Shown here: one piece after another, positions 47,139 to 55,071 of the stretch
How the letters are laid out: each line of letters begins with the position of its first letter
Numbering within the stretch: the stretch's first letter is position 1
Source of the DNA: Hyphomonas polymorpha PS728
GTDB lineage: Bacteria > Pseudomonadota > Alphaproteobacteria > Caulobacterales > Hyphomonadaceae
NCBI RefSeq assembly: GCF_000685315.1
Contig: NZ_ARYM01000003.1
Location: 124,001 to 188,000 of the forward strand
DNA length: 64,000 nucleotides
Direction of reading: 5' to 3'
The notes under the pieces: generated by a model
Seen by the model: the letters and a program-made list of their open reading frames with translations, nothing else
Databases searched by the model: none
Told to the model about the DNA's origin: nothing
Translations under genes and position numbers: made by a program

Positions 47139-48062
47139 TCAGCTCTGCGCGATATGACTTTGTTCAGAGACCGCCGCCTCGCTATCCTTCATGGCGCGGA
47201 TGAAAGCGCGGACAGCCGGTTTGGGCTCCCACCGCTTGCGGGTTGCGCAACACATGACGGACGGGGGGAGCATGTCGCTGAGTTCGAGAATGGCAAACCG
47301 CTCCTGGAAACTGCGGCTCTGGGCGTAGATTGCAGACGTGATGCCGATGGCGTCAGAACGCTCGACGATGCGTTTGACGGCTGGAAAGTAATCAACCGTA
47401 TGCACACAATGCTGCCAGTCCAGGCCCCGGTCTTCGAATAGTTTCCGGATGGCAACGCCATAGGGTCTGCCTTCTGACGGGCTGATATAGGGGTAGTCGG
47501 TCACATCCCGAAGCGACAGGGACGGGCGGCTGAGGAGCGGATGCCCCTGCCGGACAAAATGCACCGAGCGCACCGGGGCAATCGGCTCGCGCCGGATATC
47601 TGGCCAGTCGGCGAAGGCAGCGTCAAAGCCCAGGGCCACATCAATCGCTCCCGTTCTGAGAAGCTGGACGGTGCGTTCAAAGGTGGAGCCGGAAATGTCA
47701 AACCGGATGGACGCATGGCGGCGCAGGAGGAGATTGAGGGCCGGAACCAGGCGCCACTCGATGGAGGCAGGGCCGACGCCGATACGCAGGGCGCCCGCCA
47801 GATGGTCAGTCGTTTTTCCCGGCCGCTGCAGAAGCTCCTTGGTGTCTTCCAGCAGGCGGGAGGCGCGGTCCACAAAATCCCGGCCTTCCTCAGTAAGGAA
47901 TGAGCCCCGCGAGGTTCTGTGGAAGATTGCATACCCAATCTGCTGTTCGAGATCCGCAATGCTCTTGGTGATCGCTGACTGGGTGACGCCAGCATCTTCC
48001 GCGGCCGCCGTAAAGGAACCGTTCCGGGCCACGGCCACTACGTATTTCAGCCTGGCATCCAT
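47139..48062 (-). CDS. LysR-family transcriptional regulator
   Basis: A 307-residue LTTR. The N-terminal helix-turn-helix is MDARLKYVVAVARNGSFTAAAEDAGVTQSAITKSIADLEQQIGYAIFHRTSRGSFLTEEG. The effector domain runs from about residue 90. The start is ATG 48062, preceded by GGAGGG 11 bases away. It is divergent from the SDR-HMGS-thiolase operon, with a palindromic element in between, so it very likely controls that operon and itself. It is convergent with the MFS gene. Confidence 0.93.
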   Translation of the reverse strand: MDARLKYVVAVARNGSFTAAAEDAGVTQSAITKSIADLEQQIGYAIFHRTSRGSFLTEEGRDFVDRASRLLEDTKELLQRPGKTTDHLAGALRIGVGPASIEWRLVPALNLLLRRHASIRFDISGSTFERTVQLLRTGAIDVALGFDAAFADWPDIRREPIAPVRSVHFVRQGHPLLSRPSLSLRDVTDYPYISPSEGRPYGVAIRKLFEDRGLDWQHCVHTVDYFPAVKRIVERSDAIGITSAIYAQSRSFQERFAILELSDMLPPSVMCCATRKRWEPKPAVRAFIRAMKDSEAAVSEQSHIAQS

Positions 48063-48105
48063 GCAGTGACATTCCCTCCAATCATGATGTCGCCAGATAA
48101 TGAAT

Positions 48106-48125
48106 TTGACGAACGTTCGCGTCAA
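48106..48125. promoter_or_regulatory. Candidate LysR operator
   Basis: The 20-bp element has TTGACG and CGTCAA as arms and an inner perfect palindrome CGAACGTTCG (48110-48119). It lies in the 133-base gap between the LysR gene and the SDR gene, 44 bases before the LysR start and 71 before the SDR start. That is where an LTTR recognition site with a T-N11-A-like core would be expected. Confidence 0.55.
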
Positions 48126-48195
48126 GTGAGACCCACGGTGGGCAAAACAACACACAAAGGGCCGCCGCCTGTGCGGCAGCTGTCTCAGGGTAGAA

Positions 48196-49101
48196 ATGCT
48201 GGAAGATAAAGTCGTCATCGTCACCGGGGCCGGCCGGGGGATCGGCCGGGCCATAGCCCGGCTCTGCGCTGCAGAGGGCGCGCGGGTCGTCGTCAATGAT
48301 TTGGGCGGAGATCCCGCCGGGCGTGGCGCGGATGCAAGCCCAGCTGAAACGGTCGTGGACGAAATCCGTGCCGCAGGTGGGCACGCGGTCGCCAATACGG
48401 GCAGTGTCGCTACGCAGGCGGGCGCCGCTTCAATCGTGCAGGCTGCAATTGACGCGTTTGGACGGGTGGACGCGGTCGTCAACAATGCGGGCTTTCTGCG
48501 GGACGCGATGTTCCACAAGCTGTCTCCTCAGGACTGGGCCGATGTGCTGGACGTGCATCTCAATGGCACCTTCCTCGTTTCCCGCGCTGCCGCGCCGTAT
48601 TTCCGGGCGCAGCAGTCAGGTACCTTTGTCCACTTCACCTCCACAACAGCGCTTTTGGGAAATCGGGGGCAGGCCAATTATGCGGCGGCAAAGTCCGGCG
48701 TCTTGGGGCTGTCTTATGCCATTGCCCTGGACATGGAGCGCTTCGGGGTGCGCTCCAACTGCATCGCACCGACAGCATGGACGCGCCTGGTTGGCACTGT
48801 GGCAACTGAGAGTGAGGCGGACCAGAAGCGGCTGGAGGCCGTTCGCGCAATGACGCCGGAGAAGATCGCGCCCCTGGTTGCCTATCTCTGCACGGACAGG
48901 TCCGCCGCGATTACCGGGCAGACGTTTGGTATACGGAAGGATGAAATTTTTTTATACAGCCGCCCGAAGATATTGCGGACGATGCACAATGCCAACGGCT
49001 GGACGCTCGATTCTCTGGACGCGCAGCTGGTGCCAGGCTTTCGCGGTAGTTTCGAGCCTCTACACACGACTCCTGATACAATCGCCTGGGAGCCTCTATG
49101 A
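48196..49101 (+). CDS. Short-chain dehydrogenase, HSD17B4-like 3-hydroxyacyl-CoA dehydrogenase
   Basis: A 301-residue SDR. TGAGRGIG is the cofactor loop, NNAG is present, and the catalytic motif is YAAAKS with Ser in HFTSTTALLG. The N-terminal VVNDLGGDPAGRGADASPAETVVDEIRAAGGHAVAN is typical of peroxisomal multifunctional-enzyme-2-like dehydrogenases that oxidise (3R)-hydroxyacyl-CoA. A C-terminal extension of about 60 residues follows the fold. It overlaps the HMGS-like gene by four bases, linking it to the thiolase step. Confidence 0.88.
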   Translation: MLEDKVVIVTGAGRGIGRAIARLCAAEGARVVVNDLGGDPAGRGADASPAETVVDEIRAAGGHAVANTGSVATQAGAASIVQAAIDAFGRVDAVVNNAGFLRDAMFHKLSPQDWADVLDVHLNGTFLVSRAAAPYFRAQQSGTFVHFTSTTALLGNRGQANYAAAKSGVLGLSYAIALDMERFGVRSNCIAPTAWTRLVGTVATESEADQKRLEAVRAMTPEKIAPLVAYLCTDRSAAITGQTFGIRKDEIFLYSRPKILRTMHNANGWTLDSLDAQLVPGFRGSFEPLHTTPDTIAWEPL

Positions 49102-50564
49102 TGGCTGGCATACTGTCCTATGGAAGTTACCTGCCGATGCGCCGCTTGCCGCGGCAGGTGATCGCCGATGCTACAAGCTGGTTCAACGGCGCCCTCTCAG
49201 GCCTTGGGCGCGGGGAACGCAGCGTTGCCAACTGGGACGAAGACACTTTGACGATGGCAGTGGAAGCCTGCCGGAATTGCCTGCCGGAAGCCGGCCGCGA
49301 TGCCATTGGCCAGCTGGTTCTTGCTTCGACAACACTGCCTTTTGCGGATCGCCAGAATGCGGGCATCGCGAAAGAAGCATTGTTGCTGAGCGACCGCACG
49401 CATACGCTCGACATAACCGGTTCGCAAAGGGGGGGCACGTCGGGCCTGATTGCGGCCCTCGAGGCAACTGTATCTGGCAAGACCACGCTGCTGGCGGCCG
49501 CTGACCGGCGCCACGCGCCGGCTGCTTCTGCGGCACAGATGATCAATGGCGACGCGGGCGCAGCGCTGCTTGTCGGCCCGGGCGAACCGCTGGCGGAACT
49601 CGTCTGTGCCCGTTCTATGTCTGTAGATTTCGTAGACCGGTTCCGGGCGAGTGACGCACGCCACGATTACGAGTGGGAAGGGCGTTGGATACGCGAAGAA
49701 GGCTATATGAGCCTTGTGACCCAACTGGTGACTGAGACCCTGGGCGAAGCCGGGCTTCGCGCAGAGGAGGTTGATCATTTCCTGTTTGAAACGCCGATGC
49801 CGGGCGTAGAGGCCCGGCTGGCAAAAGCTTTGGGCATTCGCGCGGGCGCAGTGGCCCGGCCCCTGTTCCTTGAGGTAGGCTACACCGGTTGCGCCCATCC
49901 ATTGCTGCAACTGGCCGCAACGCTGGAGCGGGCCACTGCGGGGGAGGTTATCTGTCTTGTGGGGTTCGGTCAGGGCTGTGACGTGCTGCTCCTGCGCGTG
50001 ACCGCCGCCAATGATGGCCGCAAGCCGGCAGCGAGATTTCAGGACCAGTTGGCACGGCGCAAGGTGGAAACCAACTATACGCGTTTTCTGTATTTTTCTG
50101 GAGAGTTGGAATTTGAAGAGGGCATGCGGGCGGAGCTGGATATCAAGACCCCGCCTTCGATGCTCTATCGCGACCGCAAGACGATTCTGGGGCTAGTTGG
50201 GGGAAAATGCCGTGAGACCGGCGTGGTGCAATATCCGCGGTCTGATGTGTCAGTGGCCGGTAATGCCCGCACGCGCGGCACGCAGGAAGATTATCCGCTC
50301 GCAGACCGAATTGCCCGTGTGCGGTCATTTACTGCAGACTACCTTGCCTATTCACCGGATCCGCCGAGCTGTTACGGTATTGTAGAGTTCGAGGGGGGCG
50401 GGCGGATGATTGCGGATTTTACTGACCTGCCGGAGCCTTCCCTGGAAGTGGGGCAGGCCGTCAGGATGGTTTTCAGATTAAAGCGCACAGACCAGCGCGG
50501 CTTCCGCCACTATTTCTGGAAGGCCGTGCCGGTCACCGATCAGAACACCGGAAGGCAGGATTGA
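49098..50564 (+). CDS. HMG-CoA synthase-like protein fused to a DUF35/OB domain
   Basis: A 488-residue two-domain protein. Residues 1-320 have the thiolase fold of HMG-CoA synthase (GILSYGSYLP, ERSVANWDEDTLTMAVEA, WEGRWIREEGYMS). Residues about 335-480 form an OB-fold of the DUF35 kind with a residual zinc-ribbon (GGKCRETGVVQYPRSD, one cysteine left). By eye the nucleophile Cys position is Gln110 (DITGSQRGGT), the general-acid His is Glu231 (FLFETPMPG), and the Glu79 position is not acidic. It therefore looks catalytically inert and scaffold-like. It is followed 3 bases later by a thiolase gene. Confidence 0.85.
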   Translation: MMAGILSYGSYLPMRRLPRQVIADATSWFNGALSGLGRGERSVANWDEDTLTMAVEACRNCLPEAGRDAIGQLVLASTTLPFADRQNAGIAKEALLLSDRTHTLDITGSQRGGTSGLIAALEATVSGKTTLLAAADRRHAPAASAAQMINGDAGAALLVGPGEPLAELVCARSMSVDFVDRFRASDARHDYEWEGRWIREEGYMSLVTQLVTETLGEAGLRAEEVDHFLFETPMPGVEARLAKALGIRAGAVARPLFLEVGYTGCAHPLLQLAATLERATAGEVICLVGFGQGCDVLLLRVTAANDGRKPAARFQDQLARRKVETNYTRFLYFSGELEFEEGMRAELDIKTPPSMLYRDRKTILGLVGGKCRETGVVQYPRSDVSVAGNARTRGTQEDYPLADRIARVRSFTADYLAYSPDPPSCYGIVEFEGGGRMIADFTDLPEPSLEVGQAVRMVFRLKRTDQRGFRHYFWKAVPVTDQNTGRQD

Positions 50565-50567
50565 ACC

Positions 50568-51761
50568 ATGGCAAGCGGCATCAGAGACAAGGTAGCCATT
50601 CTGGGAATGGGGTGCAGCCGGTTTGGGGAGCGCTGGGATACGGATGGGCCGTCGCTGATCGTTGAAGCGTTTCAGGAAGCCATCGCGGATGCCGATATTG
50701 ATCCGGGAGAGCTGCAGGCTGGATGGTTCGGACATGCCGGGAATGCGGTCGGACCAGGTGCCGTGCCGCTGGCCCTTGCGCTCAGATTGCACAATATTCC
50801 CGTGACGCGGGTGGAGAATGCCTGTGCTACCGGCACAGAGGCCCTTAGAGGCGCCGCTTATGCAGTCGCCAGCGGGGCGTGTGACTTTGCCTTTGCGCTG
50901 GGTGTCGAGAAGCTGAAGGATTCCGGGTACGGAGGGCTTCCGGGAGGATCGCGAGGGCCATTCTACGACGCCACGAATGCCAACATGACAGCGCCGGGAA
51001 CCTTTGCGCAACTTGCTTCAGGCTACCGGGCCCGTCACGGCATGGCAGCAGACGACCTGAAGCGGGCGATGGCCCATGTCTCCGTCAAAAGCCATGCGAA
51101 CGCGACCTTGAACCCGAAAGCCCATCTGCGAACACCGATCACGATGGAGCGGGCTGTAAACGCACCCCTCGTGGCGGCGCCGTTGGGGCTTTTTGACTGT
51201 TGTGGCGTGTCGGATGGGGCAGCTTGCGCCATCGTAACACGGCCGGAAATCGCCCGCGCTCTGGGCAAGAAAGACATCGTCACCATAAAGGCGCTGCAAC
51301 TGGCCGCAACAGGAGGCTGGGAAGCGCAGGGGGCGGGCTGGGACTATAGCTATGTTCCGACGACGCGCGCGGCCGCGGCGAGGGCTTACAGTGAGGCTGG
51401 CATATCCGATCCCGCGCGCGACATCGGACTTACGGAAGTGCATGACTGTTTCTCGATCACGGAACTGGTGACAATGGAGGACCTCGGCCTGAGCAAGGAC
51501 GGCGCGGCCTGGCGCGATGTTCTGGACGGTCGGTTCGATGCAGACGGCCAAATCCCCTGCCAGATTGATGGCGGTCTGAAATGCTTCGGGCATCCGATCG
51601 GTGCGACAGGGATCCGAATGGTCTATGAAAACTACCTCCAGCTTTTGGGGCGGGCTGGCGAACGCCAGGTCAGCAAAGATATCGGGTTCGCACTCTCTCA
51701 TAATCTGGGCGGGGCACCCTTTCACAACATCTGCTCTATCGCGATCGTGGGACGGGGTTGA
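50568..51761 (+). CDS. SCP2-type thiolase
   Basis: A 397-residue thiolase of the SCP-x/lipid-transfer group. The nucleophile is Cys86 in RVENACATGTEALRGA. The second-half motifs EVHDCFSITEL and KCFGHPIGATGIRM supply the Cys and His of the acid-base pair. It cleaves 3-ketoacyl-CoA or, as in steroid-side-chain Ltp2-like aldolases, does a retro-aldol with a DUF35 partner. The adjacent HMGS-DUF35 fusion gene (3-base gap) encodes the obvious partner. Confidence 0.9.
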   Translation: MASGIRDKVAILGMGCSRFGERWDTDGPSLIVEAFQEAIADADIDPGELQAGWFGHAGNAVGPGAVPLALALRLHNIPVTRVENACATGTEALRGAAYAVASGACDFAFALGVEKLKDSGYGGLPGGSRGPFYDATNANMTAPGTFAQLASGYRARHGMAADDLKRAMAHVSVKSHANATLNPKAHLRTPITMERAVNAPLVAAPLGLFDCCGVSDGAACAIVTRPEIARALGKKDIVTIKALQLAATGGWEAQGAGWDYSYVPTTRAAAARAYSEAGISDPARDIGLTEVHDCFSITELVTMEDLGLSKDGAAWRDVLDGRFDADGQIPCQIDGGLKCFGHPIGATGIRMVYENYLQLLGRAGERQVSKDIGFALSHNLGGAPFHNICSIAIVGRG

Positions 51762-51864
51762 GCCCTCTTGAGTGCGGCTCGCCGCTCCGCAGGAACCGCC
51801 TCAGGCAGCGTCTCGTGAGCATTGTGAGGGTACACACACCAGCCAAGAGCCTATGCTCATCTGG

Positions 51865-53229
51865 TCATGCAATCTCCCTGACGCGCCGCAGTACGGCCTC
51901 TATTTCCGATGGGGAGTTGCGGATGCTTGGTGTCAGGCGGGCATGGGGCACTGCATAGGGCGCCGCTGAAGCTATTATGCGATGATGGCGCAGACGTTCG
52001 ACAGTCTCGCGCGCGGATTGCCCTTCGATATCGAAAGAGACGATACCGGCAGAGAAGGCGCGGTCCAGGGGCGTATGGACAGTCACGCCGGGGATGGAGG
52101 CAAGCCCTTCCTTGAGCTGGGAAGCGAGCGCGTGGGTGCGATCGGCAACCGCCGCCTTTCCGATCTCCATTTGCCACGCAACGGCGGCTGGCACCGCGAG
52201 CTTGTGCTCGAACGCCTGAAAGCCGCCGGGCGTCATGCGTTCCGCATTGTTGTCCCGGACCTCATCATCGTCCAGAATCCACGCATCGAAAGCGCCGCTA
52301 TTTTCAATGAAACTAGGGACCGACGGGACCAGCATTTCATAGCCTTTTGACCCTGCCGCAATAAAGCCGGTGCCGCGCGGGCCAAACAGCCATTTGTGGC
52401 AACCCGACATGAAGAAATCACATCCCAGATCGGAGAGTTCAAAATCCTCGACGCCAAATCCGTGTACCCCGTCTATTCCGACGAGGATCTGGCGTGAAGC
52501 TGGCCGGCTGGCGTTCAGATCTGCGATGGCGCTGGTAATTGCATGGACTGGCAGCTTGTAACCGGTGCTGGAATGCACCCATGTGAGCGCGACGAGCCGT
52601 GTCGCATTGCTGACGCCGGAAAGTATTCGGGCAACAGCCTCTTCTTCAGTAAGGGTAGGTGGGCGGTCGTAAAGCGGCACAGTGCGGACGATGGCGCCAT
52701 ATCGGGACGTCATCTGACGGAGGGCTTCGAAGGTGACGTAATAATCCTGCTCGGTGGTCAGCACCTCGTCGCCTGGAGCGAGCACCAATCCGTTGTAAGT
52801 TATGCCTACGGCATTCGTCGTACTGTTGGTGAGGGCGATCCTGTCTGTTCGTGTTCCGAGATAGGTGGCGATTGCTTCGCGAGCGGCTGACAGGCCAGGC
52901 CGCATATGTTCTTCCAGATAAATGACGGGATTGCGGTCAAGGCCGTTGCGATGCTCCTCGATGGCGTTTCGAACGGGCGCGGGATGGGACGCCAGCAGCA
53001 TGGCGCTCATATGAATAAAATCCGTATCAAGATTGAAATCGGAACGGATACGGTCCCATACATCCGCAGCGGGCCCAGAATTTTGATCGGGCAGGTCTGT
53101 ACGGGCATCCGGCGCGGGTGCGCTTTGGTGCGGACTGTCCGGGTTCTGGCCGGAACCGCAGGCAGCAGCCAATCCTGTCAGCGCAATTCCTGTTCCTGCT
53201 CTCAGGACGCTCCGCCGGCTTACCACCAT
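51865..53229 (-). CDS. Tat-exported lipoprotein with class V aminotransferase fold
   Basis: A 454-residue PLP enzyme of the isopenicillin-N-epimerase/cysteine-desulfurase family. Twin arginines in VSRRSVLRAG (Arg5-Arg6) and a lipobox LAAAC with Cys24 predict Tat export and lipidation. That suits a protein that folds with its cofactor in the cytoplasm. A Pro/Asp-rich linker (26-52) follows. The PLP lysine is Lys279 in SGCHKWLFGPRGTGF, and VGIDGVHGFG holds the cofactor Asp. The substrate is unknown. It is divergent from cinA and convergent with the thiolase gene. Confidence 0.88.
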   Translation of the reverse strand: MVVSRRSVLRAGTGIALTGLAAACGSGQNPDSPHQSAPAPDARTDLPDQNSGPAADVWDRIRSDFNLDTDFIHMSAMLLASHPAPVRNAIEEHRNGLDRNPVIYLEEHMRPGLSAAREAIATYLGTRTDRIALTNSTTNAVGITYNGLVLAPGDEVLTTEQDYYVTFEALRQMTSRYGAIVRTVPLYDRPPTLTEEEAVARILSGVSNATRLVALTWVHSSTGYKLPVHAITSAIADLNASRPASRQILVGIDGVHGFGVEDFELSDLGCDFFMSGCHKWLFGPRGTGFIAAGSKGYEMLVPSVPSFIENSGAFDAWILDDDEVRDNNAERMTPGGFQAFEHKLAVPAAVAWQMEIGKAAVADRTHALASQLKEGLASIPGVTVHTPLDRAFSAGIVSFDIEGQSARETVERLRHHRIIASAAPYAVPHARLTPSIRNSPSEIEAVLRRVREIA

Positions 53230-53309
53230 CAGATCCGAACTTTCTCGCCTATTTGGAAATCATGTGGGTTCCAACCGCTGTTAGCGACATAAGTTCCGCG
53301 CGATCCCAA

Positions 53310-53341
53310 AATGAAGGGAGTCGTTAATGAAGGGAGTCGTT
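53310..53341. repeat. Perfect 16-bp tandem duplication
   Basis: AATGAAGGGAGTCGTT is present twice head to tail (53310-53325 and 53326-53341) in the PLP enzyme-cinA gap, 22 bases before the EcfG-type promoter. It may be a slippage product or a doubled regulator site. Confidence 0.8.
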
Positions 53342-53362
53342 GTTGAGGGGCGCGCTTTGGGG

Positions 53363-53387
53363 GGAACTTCCGGCCACTTTTTTCGTT
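53363..53387 (+). promoter_or_regulatory. EcfG-type (general stress sigma) promoter for cinA-SDR-GH15
   Basis: The -35 box GGAAC (53363-53367) and the -10 box CGTT (53384-53387) are separated by exactly 16 bases, matching the alphaproteobacterial EcfG/SigT consensus GGAAC-N16/17-CGTT. Transcription would start near 53394, about 87 bases before the cinA ATG. Confidence 0.72.
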
Positions 53388-53480
53388 AGCCACGTATCGT
53401 TGAGCGGATTGTATGCATGACGCTCGCTCATTTCGCCTTTCCCGACTGTTGCGGGTCATGGAGGGCGTAGGGAGGTTTCA

Positions 53481-54032
53481 ATGCGGCCGGTTGAAGAGGG
53501 TGAGCGACTGGCTTTCCGGCTGGCGAAGGATGTATTGCAGGCGGCCGATATCACTGGGGTCAGCTTGGTGACCGCTGAAAGCTGTACCGGCGGCTACATC
53601 GCATCTCTGCTGGCAGGTGTTGAAGGTCTGAGCCATCAGTATGAGGGCGGTGTTGTAGTCTATTCGGACCAAACCAAAATTGCGCTCTTGGGCATTTCAC
53701 CCGAAGCCCTGTCGCGGCATGGGTCGGTGAGCCGGGAAATTGTCAGCGAGATGGCGGTGAGAATCCGTGGTCTTACCTCTGCGCAGCTCGCGCTGGCTGT
53801 GAGCGGGAATACAGGCCCTCGCGGTGAAGCAGAAAATGGGCGGGTGCATATCGCGGTCGCAGACACCAGCGGCATACAGCATCGATATTATGAACTCGGC
53901 GATGTCGATCGGTACGAGGGCCGCTGGCTCGTAGCCATTCAAGCATTGGATATGCTGTTGCAGGCATTGACGGCCACGGAACGTCAAGCGTCCCGCAGGG
54001 AGGCTGGCGTGCTCAAGCAGGACGTTGGATGA
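53481..54032 (+). CDS. CinA-family nicotinamide-nucleotide amidohydrolase
   Basis: A 183-residue stand-alone CinA C-terminal domain (PncC type), which deamidates NMN in pyridine-nucleotide recycling. Seen: VSLVTAESCTGGYIASLLAGVEG (catalytic Ser/Thr loop), YEGGVVVYSDQTKIALLGI and LALAVSGNTGPRGEAENGRVHIAVAD. The usual SGIAGP reads SGNTGP. The start is ATG 53481 with GGGAGG upstream. It is first gene after an EcfG-type promoter and overlaps the SDR gene by four bases. Confidence 0.88.
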   Translation: MRPVEEGERLAFRLAKDVLQAADITGVSLVTAESCTGGYIASLLAGVEGLSHQYEGGVVVYSDQTKIALLGISPEALSRHGSVSREIVSEMAVRIRGLTSAQLALAVSGNTGPRGEAENGRVHIAVADTSGIQHRYYELGDVDRYEGRWLVAIQALDMLLQALTATERQASRREAGVLKQDVG

Positions 54033-55051
54033 GAAGGCGGCAAGAGAATTTTACGGGCAAGGTGGTTGTCATCACGGGGGCGTCGGCAGGCGTCGGCCGC
54101 GCCACAGCGATTGCCTTTGCCCGCGCGGGTGCTCATCTGGCCCTGATGGCGCGCGACGCTCGCGCGCTGGATAAGACAAGGCAGGAGGTGGAGGCGGCGG
54201 GCGGCTCCGCACAAGTATTTCCGCTGGATGTGAGCGATGCGCATGCAGTCTCGGTGGCTGCCGCGAAATGCGAGGCCGCATTGGGGCCCATCGATATCTG
54301 GGTGAACAATGCCATGGTCACCGTTTTTTCCAAGGTAGAAGATCTGACTGCGGAGGAGGTTGAGGCAGTCACCGCAACCACGTATCTTGGATATGTGCAC
54401 GGCACGATGGCCGCTCTAAACAGTATGCGGCCGCGCGGACGGGGGCTGATTATTCAGGTTGGGTCGGCGCTGGCTTACCGGGGTATCCCATTGCAGGCGG
54501 CCTATTGTGGCGCAAAGCATGCTATCCGCGGCTTCACAGATTCCCTCAGGGCGGAATTGATTGCCGACGACTGCGGTGTACAGATTACCGCACTACATCT
54601 TCCGGCAATCAACACGCCGCAGTTTGACTGGGCCCGTTCGCATCGAAAGCGTCTGCCCCGGCCAGTGGCACCGGTTTATGAGCCGGAAGTGGCCGCAGAG
54701 GCCATTTTGCACGCCGCACGCCGGCCGGCACGGGAATATTGGCTCGGAAGCAAGACGCCGCTCCTGATCATGGCGAATACGCTCTTTCCGGCTCTGATTG
54801 ATCGTCAATTGGCCGCTGAGGCTGTGACCGGTCAGGATCGTCCGCGCAGCCGTCTACCGGGCCGCAAGGACAATCTGGAATCGCCGGTTCCCGGCGGGCA
54901 TGGAGTAAGGGGGGCATTTGGCAGAGAGGCAAAGCCACGCGCAATGATTGTATCGGAAACCCGGATCCGGGCAGGATGCGCCATTGGAGGTGGGCTCCTT
55001 CTGCTCGCCGCTGGGATAGGTCTCGGCCGGTACTTTCTCCAGCAGCGCTGA
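54029..55051 (+). CDS. Short-chain dehydrogenase with C-terminal membrane anchor
   Basis: A 340-residue SDR: TGASAGVGRATAIAFARAGAHLALMARD (cofactor loop), DIWVNNAMVTVF, Ser in VGSALAYRG, and the catalytic YCGAKHA. Beyond the fold (about 265) a Pro/Arg-rich linker leads to a transmembrane helix at about 313-333 (AGCAIGGGLLLLAAGIGLGRYF). Similar tail-extended SDRs occur in general-stress regulons. It overlaps cinA by ATGA and precedes the GH15 gene, so it belongs to the same unit. The substrate is not inferable. Confidence 0.88.
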   Translation: MRRRQENFTGKVVVITGASAGVGRATAIAFARAGAHLALMARDARALDKTRQEVEAAGGSAQVFPLDVSDAHAVSVAAAKCEAALGPIDIWVNNAMVTVFSKVEDLTAEEVEAVTATTYLGYVHGTMAALNSMRPRGRGLIIQVGSALAYRGIPLQAAYCGAKHAIRGFTDSLRAELIADDCGVQITALHLPAINTPQFDWARSHRKRLPRPVAPVYEPEVAAEAILHAARRPAREYWLGSKTPLLIMANTLFPALIDRQLAAEAVTGQDRPRSRLPGRKDNLESPVPGGHGVRGAFGREAKPRAMIVSETRIRAGCAIGGGLLLLAAGIGLGRYFLQQR

Positions 55052-55071
55052 AAATCCTCACCCGGAATAAA

